DNA of 64,000 bases from positions 4,826,255-4,890,254 of the forward strand of contig NC_091134.1 of the NCBI RefSeq assembly GCF_041381155.1. Direction: 5' to 3'. This document shows, one piece after another, positions 47,940 through 59,951 of the stretch (position 1 is its first letter; every line of letters starts with the position of its first letter). The notes beneath the pieces were generated by a model. It was not told the origin of the DNA, did not search any database, and saw only the letters and a program-made list of their open reading frames with translations. The position numbers and the translations under genes are program-made. Source of the DNA: Argopecten irradians (Eukaryota > Mollusca > Bivalvia > Pectinida > Pectinidae).

Positions 47940-48240
47940 TCTTAGGGAGGGTACAAAACACCCTACCCTCACATCCAGTGGGATAACAACACCCTACCCC
48001 ACACCTTAGGGAGGGTACCACACCCTATCCTCACACTCCCGGGAGGATAACAGCACCCTATCCCACATCCCCAGGAGAGTATCACACCCTACCCTCACAT
48101 CCTCGGGAGGATTACAACACCATACCCCACACCCCGGGAGAGTACCACACCTTACCCTCACACCCCGCGGGAGGATAACAACATCCTACCCCACACCCCC
48201 GGGAGAGTTCCACACCCTAACCAGCACCCTCGTGAGGGGG
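47940..48240. repeat. ~61-bp minisatellite, about four to five units
   Basis: Units contain GGGAGGGTACCACACCCTA, CCTCACA(T/C)CC, GGGAGGATAACAACACCCTA and CCCCACACC, with frequent small indels. This is an old, degenerate array. Confidence 0.85.
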
Positions 48241-48960
48241 AGTGTGTGCTCTATCAAAAGTCAGTGCGAAATATTGATGCAATTTTAACGTTAATGCTTC
48301 TATCAATTTTCGTATATTGCGAATGTCTCCGTCCTTTTTGTAATCTGAAACATGAAAGTTTCTAATGAAAGTTTTACGGCATAACCACCATAATTTTGTC
48401 TGAACAAATAAATGGGAAATTCACTGTGAAAGCGTTTCTAATTAAGTAACATATCTCGTAACGCCATGCTGTCGACTTTATCAGTGTTTATATACTGCAG
48501 ACAACGGACTCAGACGGACGTTATCGATCCCTGACGGAAATCACCGAACCTCGTATTTTCCCTACAAATGTACATTGTATTACGCATGCACATGTAGACG
48601 AAGTTAATTGACCCCTGAACTCCGCTTTAGTTGAGACACGTCTGCAGGTATTGATATCCGGGGTCAAGGTCAAATCCGGTTGGATTGTAGTCATATAAAT
48701 ATGTTTTGTTGTTAGTCCTGTCTGAGCGATTACACAATTCGTGTTTTGATACATTATATTTGTCATTGTATACCCCCTCCCCGTTTACCTCCCCAAAACC
48801 CATTGCGACCCAATTCATTACATCTGGCTAGTACTGGCGGCCTAATGTTTTGAACGGATTTGAGTGGCAAAAATAGGACCAGGAAATTTGTATAGATTTG
48901 TGTCCTTATAAACGGATCCACACATTAACTGACACGCAACGCCAAAAAGTGTTATATCAC
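48241..48960. other. no gene seen
   Basis: Overlapping minus-strand frames (63-81 codons) at 48521-48818 show no motif. No splice-bounded exon was identified. Confidence 0.4.
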
Positions 48961-50948
48961 GGTTGTCGTATGTTTAACGGCAGACTATGTGACGGTTGAC
49001 ATGTGCTAACGGTAGACTATGTGACGGTTGACATGCGGTAACGGTAGACTATGTGACGGTTGACATGCGGTGACGGTAGACTATGTGACGGTTGACATGC
49101 GGTAACGGTAGACTAAGTGACGGTTGTGACATGCGGTGACGGTAGACTATGTGGCGATTATGACATGTGCTAACGGTATGCTATGTGACGGTTGACATGC
49201 GGTAACGATAGACTATGTGAAGGTTATGACATGCGGTAACGGTAGACTATGTGACGATTGTGACATGCGGTGATGGAAGACTAGCTATGTGAAGGTTGAC
49301 ATGCAGTAACGGTTAACTATATGACGGTTGTTGCATGTGCTAACGGTAGCTTATGTGAAAAGTGTGACATGCAGTAACGGTAGATTATGTGACGGTTCTT
49401 ATAATTACATGCGGTTACGGTAGATTATGTGAATAGTCTGACATGCGCTAATGGTAGATTATGTGATGGCTGTAACATGCGGTAACGGTAGATTATGTGA
49501 CGGTTGTGACACGCGGTAACGGTAGACTATGTGACAATTGTGCCTGCGGTAACGGTAGATTATGTGACGGTTGTGACATGCGGTAACGGTAGACTATGTG
49601 ACGGTTGTGACATGCGGTAACGGTAGACTATGTGACGGTTGTGACATGCGGTAACGGTAGACTATGTGACGGTTGTGAGATGCGGTAACGGTAGACTATG
49701 TGACGGTTGTGACATACGGTAACGGAAGACTATGTGACGGTTGTGACACGCGGTAACGGTAGACTATGTGACGGTTGTGACATGCGGTAACGGTAGACTA
49801 TGTGACGGTTGTGACATGCGGTAACGGTAGACTATGTGACGGTTGTGACATGCGGTAACGGTAGACTATGTGACGGTTGTGACATGCGGTAACGGTAGAC
49901 TATGTGACGGTTGTGACATGCGGTAACGGTAGACTATGTGACGGTTGTGACATGCGGTAACGGTAGACTATGTGACGGTTGTGACATGCGGTAACGGTAG
50001 ACTATGTGACGGTTGTGACATACGGTAACGGTAGACTATGTGACGGTTGTGACATGCGGTAACGGTAGACTATGTGACGGTTGTGACATGCGATAACGGT
50101 AGACTATGTGACGGTTGTGACATGCGGTAACGGTAGACTATGTGACGGTTGTGACATGCGGTAACGGTAGACTATGTGACGGTTGTGACATGCGGTAATG
50201 GTAGACTATATGTGACGGTTGTGACATGCGGTAACGGTAGACTATGTGACGGTTGTGACATGCGGTAACGGTAGACTATGTGACGGTTGTGACATGCGGT
50301 AACGGTAGACTATGTGACGGTTGTGACATGCGGTAATGGTAGACTATGTGACGGTTGGACATGCGGTAACGGTAGACTATGTGACGGTTGTGACATGCGG
50401 TAACGGTAGACTATGTGACGGTTGTGACATGCGGTAACGGTAGACTATGTGACGGTTGTGACATGCGGTAACGGTAGACTATGTGACGGTTGTGACATGC
50501 GGTAACGGTAGACTATGTGACGGTTGTGACATGCGGTAACGGTAGACTATGTGACGGTTGTGACATGCGGTAACGGTAGACTATGTGACGGTTGTGACAT
50601 GCGGTAACGGTAGACTATGTGACGGTTGTGACATGCGGTAACGGTAGACTATGTGACGGTTGTGACATGCGGTAACGGTAGACTATGTGACGGTTGTGAC
50701 ATGCGGTAACGGTAGACTATGTGACGGTTGTGACACGCGGTAACGGTAGACTATGTGACGGTTGTGACAGCGGTAACGGTAGACTATGTGACGGTTGTGA
50801 CATGCGGTAACGGTAGACTATGTGACGGTTGTGACATGCGGTAACGGTAGACTATGTGACGGTTGTGACATGCGGTAACGGTAGACTATGTGACGGTTGT
50901 GACATGCGGTAACGGTAGACTATGTGACGGTTGTGACATGCGGTAACG
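48961..50948. repeat. 34-bp satellite array, about 58 units
   Basis: The monomer is ATGCGGTAACGGTAGACTAT GTGACGGTTGTGAC (34 bp). From about 49560 to the right edge (50948) units are almost identical. The left 600 bp contains 31-32-bp units lacking TGT, GCGGTGA and GTGCTAA variants, and indels. The right edge is abrupt (GGTAACG|TGTTTTAATT). The G-rich strand asymmetry is constant throughout; no long open frame arises because 34 is not a multiple of 3. Confidence 0.97.
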
Positions 50949-53288
50949 TGTTTTAATTTTGTCATTGACTGTAACCTTTACATAGGAAGTATAGTCTTTT
51001 GCACAGCTATACAGACGTTTTATTACCGGAATATATGACATTTTCATGTATCATTGGGGATCGTATGCAAGCTTTGTTATATAGAACTATTTGACGATTG
51101 GACATTACACAAAATCACTAATTGTCATCCACGGATAGTATCCAACTGTACTGTCTCGAGGAGATTAAATCTGGAGACAAGCGTCTGAATGACATCGAAT
51201 TACACAATCAACCGCAGAGTTTGATGACAGTCAAAGCAAGCGTTTTGGTGAATAATACATTAGAAGGTATGGCGTTGTTTTACTGCCAGTGTAACGGGAT
51301 TTTACATATTACACACTTGCTCACAAAGACACTAAATACTATAAAATATATAAACAGGGTTATTTTAATTATTTTCAATATGTTAAAACGAAGCTAGACA
51401 ACAGACGGGAGCCTTACTTGGTCACGAGACAAATGTATGTCTACACAATTCGTTACATACCTTTCGTGCAGTTTGTATTGACTGTATATTGCCGTAATTG
51501 AAGTTAAATAAAATTGACCTTTTTTTTTGCTTGACTGTTTTGTGTGGATGATTTTGGGAGTTGCAGTGTGATTCATTCATTTACTGAATTAGCAAAGACA
51601 TCAAACTACACACCCCATAAACCGTCCTAAACATAATTCAGGGTGTGTTAATGCTATACATAGATCTCGTGATCACAATGAACCTTCATATAATCACCCA
51701 AACACCAGGCCCCTGTGCCTCTCGGTGATTAGCGTATGTGATACTTGCTGTGTAATTTAAAGGTCAAGGTCATTCATTCAATCGAATTTGTCCCTTTTTT
51801 CTCCCGTATAGTTCATCAGTTCAATAAACCATGATATATCGGACCCTCTCTGTACCAGAGTCGATTATTTGGGAGGGAAGTATGACAGCAGACGGGGAAA
51901 GAGTGACTCAGTGCGAAAAAAAACCCACTTCAATTTGAGAGAAGAATAAGTTACACTTTTAAAGCGTTCGATGTCAAAAGCCATACAAAAGGCAAGTTTG
52001 AAAGCTGAAGTACATGTATGTGTGTTAAAGTCGGGATTAAATGTAAAGATGCACGTGTGTAATTACATGTTTCCATTACGTCACATGCATTGAGACCCCC
52101 CGCAACGTATTTCTCTCAGCTGATACGTGACGGTTGCTGCAGCGAATCGAATTGCAGCCAAGGGTGCATTGACGTCATAAAGTACACACCGTGACGACAC
52201 TGGGTTCACGAAGCGGAACGTATCAGTCTAAAGGAGGCATATACTGTGAGCGTACACTCGTTACGTGTGCATGTTCTGGTATATTTTAATATCCAACGTG
52301 AAGACGTAAAACAAGTCATGGTAAAAACATATAAAGTTTCTCTGCTATATGGACGTCACCTCACAACATCGGCCCAGTCACAAGCAAAGCTTAGACATAT
52401 GATGTGACGGTTGAAGACGTTTTTAATGACGGACCCATGTCATTCAGAGGCACACCTTTGTGTGTAATCATATTTGAGCTATCAACATCGAAAATTGTCC
52501 TCGGATTCGTGCTAGTAGTTTATGTAGCTGGTGGCTAATGTATTTAAAACAAAGGCTGGTCTTGTCGCATACCACCAACAGTAGTTTGTGTCCAGCATCC
52601 ATCTCGTCTACAAGAATACAACTATTCCTGTGCATGAAACTAAATGTTTTAATGATAAGCGCTTACAGAATCCCAGGGCAGATTTCAAATGTTGCATTTA
52701 GCCCAGTGTTCTGTTAACGTCATCTTTGACATCACATAACACTACAAGTCCCCAAACCTGGTAAGGACCCGGAGGCACGGCCAAGGACGTACCTTGTGAA
52801 CCAACGCTCGCTTGCATGCACCAAGACAACTCGGGCGCAGAAACAAGGCTTTATGGCCTACAGATCAAAGGAACGCCGCTCGAATATGCACAACAATAGA
52901 TTGTGCGATATCATACATATTACTGCTTTTTCTCCGTGTGTGATCCTTCTGCAGTGTGCTCGTATAAAAATATAAAAACTTAACACGAAACAAAGAGATC
53001 AGAACAAACGCGCCATACGACTCCGCGTATTTTGTGTTCAAGATCCTAAGGTCGTACTTGGTATGAGATATGATGAACTTGTACCAAACCTAATGCCCTC
53101 AAAACCTTTGTTTTCCGCCTCAGAAATGAGCATACAACTTGTGAGATATATAACGTAGTTAAGTCACATCATCATTAAGACTGAACAGTCTGAGTAAAGC
53201 AAGTCCTTTGAACGTATGGCTCAGTGATCGACATCTCTCTCTCTCTCTCTTTGAATTAGATATATCTAATTACGTATGGTTGTTACAG
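50949..53288. other. no firm gene
   Basis: A 91-codon plus frame at 51122-51397 opens on TTG, not ATG, and shows no motif. A GC-richer, CpG-containing region at 52080-53050 (CRE at 52170-52177) might be regulatory. A (TC)n run lies at 53233-53252. Confidence 0.35.
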
Positions 53289-53502
53289 GGTAGTGATGGG
53301 CCAGCTCGTTTAGAAGACGCCGGGTAGCCGGGTAGGAACCATTCCTCGTCCATCCGGAGACTTGGCACAATGTTCGAAAGAGAGATTAATGAGTTGGACG
53401 GAGGAAGTGTGGTAAATGTTAATTATTCCTGAGGAAATGTCAATGAAACTATATTTTGGTATACCCGGGGAAGCTTCGGGACAAGACGAGGACTCCAATC
53501 AG
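53289..53502 (+). CDS. candidate first coding exon, 20 codons plus 5' UTR (weak)
   Basis: The acceptor ATGGTTGTTACAG ends at 53288 and a good donor, AATCAG|GTAAGA, follows 53502. The early part has stops in all frames, so it would be 5' UTR. ATG at 53443 opens MKLYFGIPGEASGQDEDSNQ, which reaches the donor in phase 0. Another ATG (ATGTTCGAAAG) upstream opens a frame that stops before it. No downstream partner was found, because the main dispersed element follows within 150 bp. Confidence 0.22.
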
Positions 53503-53639
53503 GTAAGAACTTTCGGATTAACCATAGTACAGGTATGCATCTACAGGAATTAACCAAAGGACAGGTTTGCATTTATTGTAGGATTAACCATGGTGACAAA
53601 TTTAGTATCGATTTTGTTTGTTTGATTAATTAACGTCCT

Positions 53640-54005
53640 TTTAACAACTAAATGTAGGGCCATGTAAGGACGGCCTCCCATGTATACGGTGTATTGCGTG
53701 TATGTAGTGCGACTGCATGTTTTGGGAGACTGCGGTATATCTTGTATAATGGAATGATTGCCCTTTTTATAGTGCTATAACTCTGGCGCAATCCGCCGAA
53801 GACACCAAGCAACACACCCCACCTAACCCGGTCACATAATACTGATAACGGGCTATCTAGTCGTTCCACTCCCTTTATGCTGAGCGCTAAGCAGGAATGG
53901 ACACTACCACTATTATAGACTTTGGTGTGTCTCGGCTAGGGGACAGAACCGAGAGCCTTCCTCACCGGGGCGAACGCTCATCTCAAGGCCAAAAGTGAGG
54001 TCTCA
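53640..54005 (-). repeat. main dispersed element, copy 7 (minus orientation)
   Basis: GGGCCATGTAAGGACGGCCT, TGCATGTTTTGGGAGACTGC, TTTTTATAGTGCTATAACTC, CGAAGACACCAAGCAACACA, CCGGTCACATAATACTGATA, TTTATGCTGAGCGCTAAGC, TTGGTGTGTCTCGGCTAGGG and CGAACGCTCATCTCAAGGCC appear in family order. It is truncated after GTGAGG. Confidence 0.88.
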
Positions 54006-55185
54006 ATATTATCTCTCGAGTTTCCAAAAATAGAAACATTAGGTTAATACCCAAAAATATAGAATATCACGTGATCAGTCAGAAGTCAGTAATGTTTAAT
54101 TGGTACATATGTATAGGATAGTGTAGACCCCTTATATCCCTGATTGTGACGTTAAGTAAGAGAGCAATGTAATATGTGTGTGTGATGGATGCGGATTACT
54201 GGGATTAACGGAACCAAGACGACCACACACGGAGTATGGACGTAAACAAATTAGTAGTTTTATTGATTTATACATAAACTACACGTATCATGTAGATCTC
54301 GCCACTAAGGTGCCTAGAGTAGTGTATTTGGGAGGAGAAACGCATGGTTACAGACACTCAATATTCCCAATACCAAAAGTATCCATCTCATTTATTCGGT
54401 CATTTTATGCGAATAAATACAATGCATGTTATTTTGACCTCGCACAGACGTCCAATTTGAACTAAAAGACAGGTTGATGTTTCCATGGCTAAGTAACAAG
54501 GGCCTCGACAGACATAGATTGTGATCAACCGGATTCTTGTCTAGCTACTGAAAATGCTTTGCAATCAAGTGCCTTGATGAACGAAACAATAAATTGAAAA
54601 TGGACATTAATTTGCAGGTGCGCAGTGACTTTGAATGACTTACAGTTGACGGTTTCCTAGTTACGCTGTAGGCGATTTTGAGTTATTTGACGGGTACACG
54701 TGTACAATTAATTCAATGGGTTCCAAAATGACCTTGCCGGTTTACAGTGACCTTGACGAGTGCACAGACAACTTTGAGTGAGTGTTGGTATACCCACGTT
54801 GATCAGGAGTTATATATAGACACATCCAAATTATTTATAGTAGTGGTGTATCTCAATTTCCATCATCCCCAAAACATCACGTCTGGGAACTAGACCAGGT
54901 GTCCATATCCATGATTATGTCACTTATTGTATATTTGTGCTCTCACTGACCCTCGGTCAAATAGCGCTATGATTGACGTACGAATATAACTGTCGAGTTA
55001 CAGCAGACAAATTCAAAGTTTACATCAATAGTGCCAAGGATACGCAGGTGGCTAACATTAACAACCGACTGTGACCCTGCTCGTGAAGGACACGTGGATT
55101 TTAGGGGTCATTTCCGGCACCTGGGCAGGTCATGACTTTTGACGGAACAATGGTTTAGCTGTCTGATGTCCTGTTTGTACCCCAG
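54006..55185. other. no firm gene
   Basis: The 95-codon plus frame at 54178-54465 is one of the longer non-repeat frames but has no recognised domain and no flanking splice pair. GACCTTG-type text (54728-54775) resembles the flank of the 39.4-kb array. Confidence 0.35.
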
Positions 55186-55246
55186 GGAGGCTGAGGCGAC
55201 TGTCAGTCTGGGTAATAGACCTGGAATCGTCACCATCATTTTTACG
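55186..55246 (+). CDS. candidate short internal exon, 61 nt (weak)
   Basis: The acceptor CCTGTTTGTACCCCAG ends at 55185 and a consensus donor, TTTACG|GTAAGTG, follows 55246. Two frames are open; one reads EAEATVSLGNRPGIVTIIFT. It is too short to judge coding, and the parent gene is unknown. Confidence 0.2.
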
Positions 55247-55604
55247 GTAAGTGAATTTAAGTATTAAGTTTTTTTTTTATCTAGTAAGCGCTATTTGGTT
55301 TAAGTTTGGCGAATTAAGGTCAAACAATATGTTCTGGTGTGCTCTGTAACAGTTGTTATATACTTTTGTCAAATTGTTGCTTTAAATCTTCTTGTGCCCT
55401 CACATCAGCAACAAATCCCATATTGCACTTCTTTAACATACCCCATATTGTTGCTCTGTGTATACAACTAGTTGTTACCGTGTTTCTCTCGGTATACCCC
55501 TTATGATGCCGTGGCTATCTAGGGTGTCTCTTTAGTATATACTCCTTATTGGTACTTCTTGTGTTCCTTCCTTATGGTGGTTTGGTGTATTTTTGCCACC
55601 ATAT

Positions 55605-55855
55605 TAACAACAAGGGTCATTTAAGGACGGCCTCCCCAGTGTGCAATGGTTTGTGATATATAAATGTTTATGTTTGGGAGGCTGCTATATATATGAGTAT
55701 TGTGTATCGTTGCAATGGCTCTTTTTATAGTGCTATCTCACTGAAGCATTTCACCAAAAATAACGAACAACGCATACCATCACATTATACCGACAACGGG
55801 CAAACCAGTCGTCCCACTCCGTTTATACAGAGCGCTAAGCAGGATCACGGTATGA
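55605..55855 (-). repeat. main dispersed element, copy 8 (minus orientation, truncated)
   Basis: GGGTCATTTAAGGACGGCCT, TGTTTGGGAGGCTGC, TTTTTATAGTGCTATCTCAC, ACGGGCAAACCAGTCGTCCC and GAGCGCTAAGCAGGATCACG are family landmarks. The 5' half is missing. A 93-codon frame at 55693-55974 is a by-product of this element. Confidence 0.85.
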
Positions 55856-55859
55856 TCTC

Positions 55860-58347
55860 CTTAGTTTTCCTACCTTTCCTCTATATTAAGCCCTCACTGC
55901 ACGTGTACCCTACCTCAACCCCAATCATTCTGTCCACCTTTGTAATGTTCCTTTTTAAAACCATCGCCATTTAGGGACGTGCCAGGTTAGTAAAAGGAAT
56001 AAAGTTGGAGTACCAGGTGAAAACAACCGACTTGTGGTCAGTACATAACTGTTCCGGGAGATTACATCTTTGTTTAATATCCACTACTGCAATGTTGATA
56101 TACAGGTGGTAACCAGTTACGGTGACTTTTTCGTAGTTCTTTGGAAATTTTCGTTAAATCGACATCAATAAACTTTAGTGAATCCGGTTCAATATAATTT
56201 GAATTATCTTTAGACCAAGATACCAGAGTAACAAAAGTTGTTTACAAACTTTGATGATATGTTTTTAAGCAGATTCTAATTGGTACAGGATCAGTTACCC
56301 TGAATTCAAAATATATTAATACATCATTCGACTCTAGTAAACATGCGGTAATTTAGTCACTCTCGCATTAACTTTGGTATGGAGATCTAGGTGTCTTTGT
56401 TGTACAGCGTGGCCCGTTGTTTAGTCAGACGTGTTCATTGAGAATGTCTTTGTTTGACCAACTGATATCATTGCGTGTTATATTTAAATGTTTAAAATTC
56501 CAAACAGTCATTTATATGTCTGTCGGGGGTGTGCAGAGTGTATTGTAAAAGTCACACAGGTAAGTGTGGAATGTTTACCTTGATCTAATACACCCACACA
56601 TGACACGTAAAAAGGTGATATTTATCTACAAAGTACTTACCCTCTTACCTTTCCTTTTTAATTGGACATGAGATAATCTTTAATCAATCAGTGAGCACCT
56701 AGATACCTGCACGTGTATTAGTCCGAAAGCAACCATACCTGTATACCCATCCCATACTTCATTCATAAAATTGATCGGGTGTGTCTCATGAATATTTAAA
56801 TGTATTATAGTATGTTGTTGGTTATAACAGCAGACAGTGAACTATAGTGCCCAGACTTGTTCGGATCATGGTATAATACACAGGTAATGTATCTTACGTA
56901 TTGTAACATACACTTATATATAACATTATTAATTTGTTTTAGTTTATTCTCCATTCATGTTCCTCAGTCTAAAACTCGTTTACGTACATTTGTCTATAAC
57001 TACGCTAACATTTGTCTATACAAATGTATAAGTTCTCAATACCTACGTGTAGGTTTCGTAAGTACCTTAAAATAGGAATTACCTATACAGGCAGGTGTGA
57101 ACGTGATGTAAGTAGAGTTTAGGTTCTGACATCACACAAAGATATCACGATACAAAGAGTGGCACTAGGTTCTGAAGAAACTCGGATTATGTATTCTAGG
57201 ACTACCCACGTCTTTCATTGCTAATATTGAAGGTAAATGTTGACGGAATTGTTATGTTAAATAACACCAGTCTAATGATGTTGTTTATTGATCAACATAT
57301 TATATATTGATGTCATGAAATACGTAACAATTAAAAAAACGTGAAGCAGAAACGTGTGTAAGTGATGAAAATGATGTTACGAAAAAAATAGTTTTAGTGT
57401 CAGTCATAGATATGTTAGCCCATGTTTGTACCGGAAATTCAAAGGCCGCCGACATCAGATGTTTTATTACATGACTACGCATATTTCAAATCATCGTTTA
57501 CAGTCTCCACGTGGTTATGATTGTGCGCGTTTTGTAACAATTACTTATATCCCTACAGTATATATCTACATCCGTACTCCAGTACCGCTGGTCACTGATT
57601 GGCCTGACGAATGACTGAGATATTAACCTTGAGCCATTGTTGTTCCGTAACTAAACCCGAGTGTAGATAATGTCCGGACTTGCACGTCATGTTGCACATG
57701 TATATCCGCATAGCTATGTAAATTTCAAGCCAATCAATTAGTCCTATCAAGTTTCCAGGAACGTGTATTACAATTCTGGAGTCCCGATCCTTAACATTGT
57801 ACATGTACGATATCGAGTGATGACGTCACGGACTATACAATAAAATGTACGTGTCTTTGTTCTGAAATCCTATTTTTAGAAATAAAATCATTTATCTTCC
57901 TGATTTAAAAGATTTGAAATATTTTTTCTGAGAAATAAAAACCTTATTCGACGATGAAAATATCTAGGTGACGATGAAGTTTCAGTTTCGGACAAAGTGT
58001 CAACAAACAAAAGAGTAAATGATATATATAGGTGTTTTGGTTAATGTAGTGTATAAAGTGGTCATTAAAACACCATAAAAAATGTTGACAACAGATCAGC
58101 GAATATAAAGCAAGTTATTAATAACACAAACAATTACATTACCCAATAAACAAACAATTAGTCGCATCATATCTCGTCGAAGAAATAACCTATTGCCGAC
58201 TCACAAATTATAACAATATTATTTAGTATAACGTTATATTTATTGTGCTAAAACGTTACAATACGCATAGTACAATAAATATTACAAATGAATAGCACAC
58301 AATTCACACTTTTGTTGTATTTTGTGCCGTCCCTCTTTTGCCCACAG
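55860..58347. other. no firm gene
   Basis: A consensus donor (ACACAG|GTAAGTGTGG) lies at 56559/56560 without a convincing upstream coding frame. Frames of 60-72 codons at 56857-57075 and 57300-57804 lack motifs. A CRE lies at 57821-57828. Confidence 0.35.
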
Positions 58348-59951
58348 GTGTAGTTATTGCGTGTGCGTATTGGTTAATTCAAACAGGAAGACCACGTTCA
58401 GGTGCGACGACAGTTTTCCAGGTAAATCACACGTGTAAAAGAGGAAGGGTTCAATAATACTACGTAATACAGATTGATTTTTTATGACAATTTCAAGCTG
58501 ATATTTCATTAGTCACAGGAATGATAATGTACACTCCTGAGGTTTGGTGGGCAGAGTTAGTCGGGTCTGAGATGTTGGTATTCATCTAGTGTAAAGTCAA
58601 AGATAACACTTGAAGGCACAATGTAATGATCATATATCAGTGAAGCTTCACTTTATATTAAAGGTAATATACATATAAACCAATAATATCTATACGTCAT
58701 AGAAAGAATTGAAAATTTGAAAATTGAAAACGAAACCATGAATTTGGGATTTTTATTTAAAACACATAACAATGGTGAACTCGTGTTTTGATTGTTGTGA
58801 AGATAGGAGATGTTGTTTTCAACTTTCCCCCCCCCCCCCCAAAAAAAAGTCTATTTCACGTGAAGCACCGGAAGTAGTTCACCTACCGGTATTGTAACAT
58901 CCGGTCGATGGGTTTGAGATGTCGTTCCGCAACCCCAACACCAGGCTTCATAAGAGCTAGTTCACGTGAAGCACCGGAAGTAGTTCACCTACCGGTATTG
59001 TAACATCCGGTCGATGGGTTTGAGATGTCGTTCCGCACCCCAACACCAGGCTTCATAAGAGCTCGGATTTACTACGCCGGTGTACAGTGATGATAGGCTT
59101 TATAACCGAGGTCAGACCACATACATGTAGATCACGGCGCCCGTCAAATGATGTCGCCATGACCGTCTGAAAGAATTCTAATTCGTGGTGTTGACAGTTT
59201 GAAAATCAGTGCCGTAATGTTAACATTAGATTAGATTAAGTCAGAATTCATCAGACAAAATGCGTTTTCCTGCGACGGATCCTTACAATGGGCTATTGTT
59301 TGAACACAGACGCGGGTTCAACAAGTTTGTACGGCCCTGTATCTGCATACGACTTTTACGAATTAAGGTGGGCATTTTCCCCTTGGATTGTACGTACTAC
59401 TAAAACACTTAAAGCAATAGATGACTTCTTGATACATGTAGGTCTACCTATGACAGATTCTAAATGTGGAGAAATGCCTGAAAAACCCGAGTATCCGGAG
59501 AAAACCACAAAACTGTGGCATATAACCTGTCAACTGCTCCATGTAAGTTTCGAACTAGCGATCGAATGGTCACCGCGACCCTGTTACGGACTAACAGACA
59601 GATATGTGTGTATTTATAAATTACGGACAATATGACGGAGACAAAGACGTGTGTTATAGTTCGCCCACTCCTTCAGGGTGAGTGTAAGGCTATGTCCACA
59701 CCAGGCAGTAGAAAACCACTCCTTGATAAAATGTGTGTATATATCTCACTTTGTCCAAACAGGCGCCCTCTCGCTTAAATATCGTTCTCATTACCGCCAT
59801 GTTTCTCTTTCAGCGGGATGATTTGAAAAGCCATCGAAACCGCAAATATGCCATAGCGCAGATGGTGGGACCGTATTTGGATCCCGACAAAAACATTCCA
59901 AGCTCCCGCTGTATACATGGTTTGTGGTTTTCTGGCATGGTTACCGCGTGA
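58348..59951 (+). CDS. tentative three-exon gene (unrecognised product)
   Basis: The proposed exons are 58348-58421, 59255-59542 and 59814-59951. Exon a has a strong acceptor (CCCTCTTTTGCCCACAG) and donor (TTCCAG|GTAAAT); its frame VVIACAYWLIQTGRPRSGAT TVFQ ends in phase 0. Exon b is open for all 96 codons in phase 0, from TKCVFLRRILTMGYCLNTDA to ...KLWHITCQLLH, with donor CTCCAT|GTAAGT; its acceptor (GAATTCATCAG) is poor, and a start at the internal ATG 59288 is an alternative. Exon c has a good acceptor (ATGTTTCTCTTTCAG) and reads RDDLKSHRNRKYAIAQMVGP then YLDPDKNIPSSRC, ending at TGA 59949-59951. All joins are phase 0. A competing frame from ATG 59259 (MRFPATDPYNGLLFEHRRGF...) also reaches a possible donor (ATTAAG|GTGGGC at 59366) in phase 0. 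The 106-bp duplication lies in intron a-b. I recognise no domain. Confidence 0.3.
58855..59065. repeat. two tandem copies of a 106-bp unit, nearly identical
   Basis: TTCACGTGAAGCACCGGAAG starts at 58855 and 58961. The copies differ only by one missing A (CGCAACCCC versus CGCACCCC). A C12-13 run followed by A8 precedes the first copy (about 58827-58848). Each copy contains CACGTG and two CCGGT/ACCGG motifs. Confidence 0.95.

Noticed and set aside
51122..51397. 91-codon open frame right of the 34-bp satellite
   Set aside because: It opens on TTG rather than ATG, lacks splice sites and has no recognisable domain.
53233..53252. (TC)n run as a pyrimidine tract of a real acceptor
   Set aside because: The nearest AG after it is 30 bp away within AT-rich text; the acceptor at 53288 has its own short tract, so the link is uncertain.
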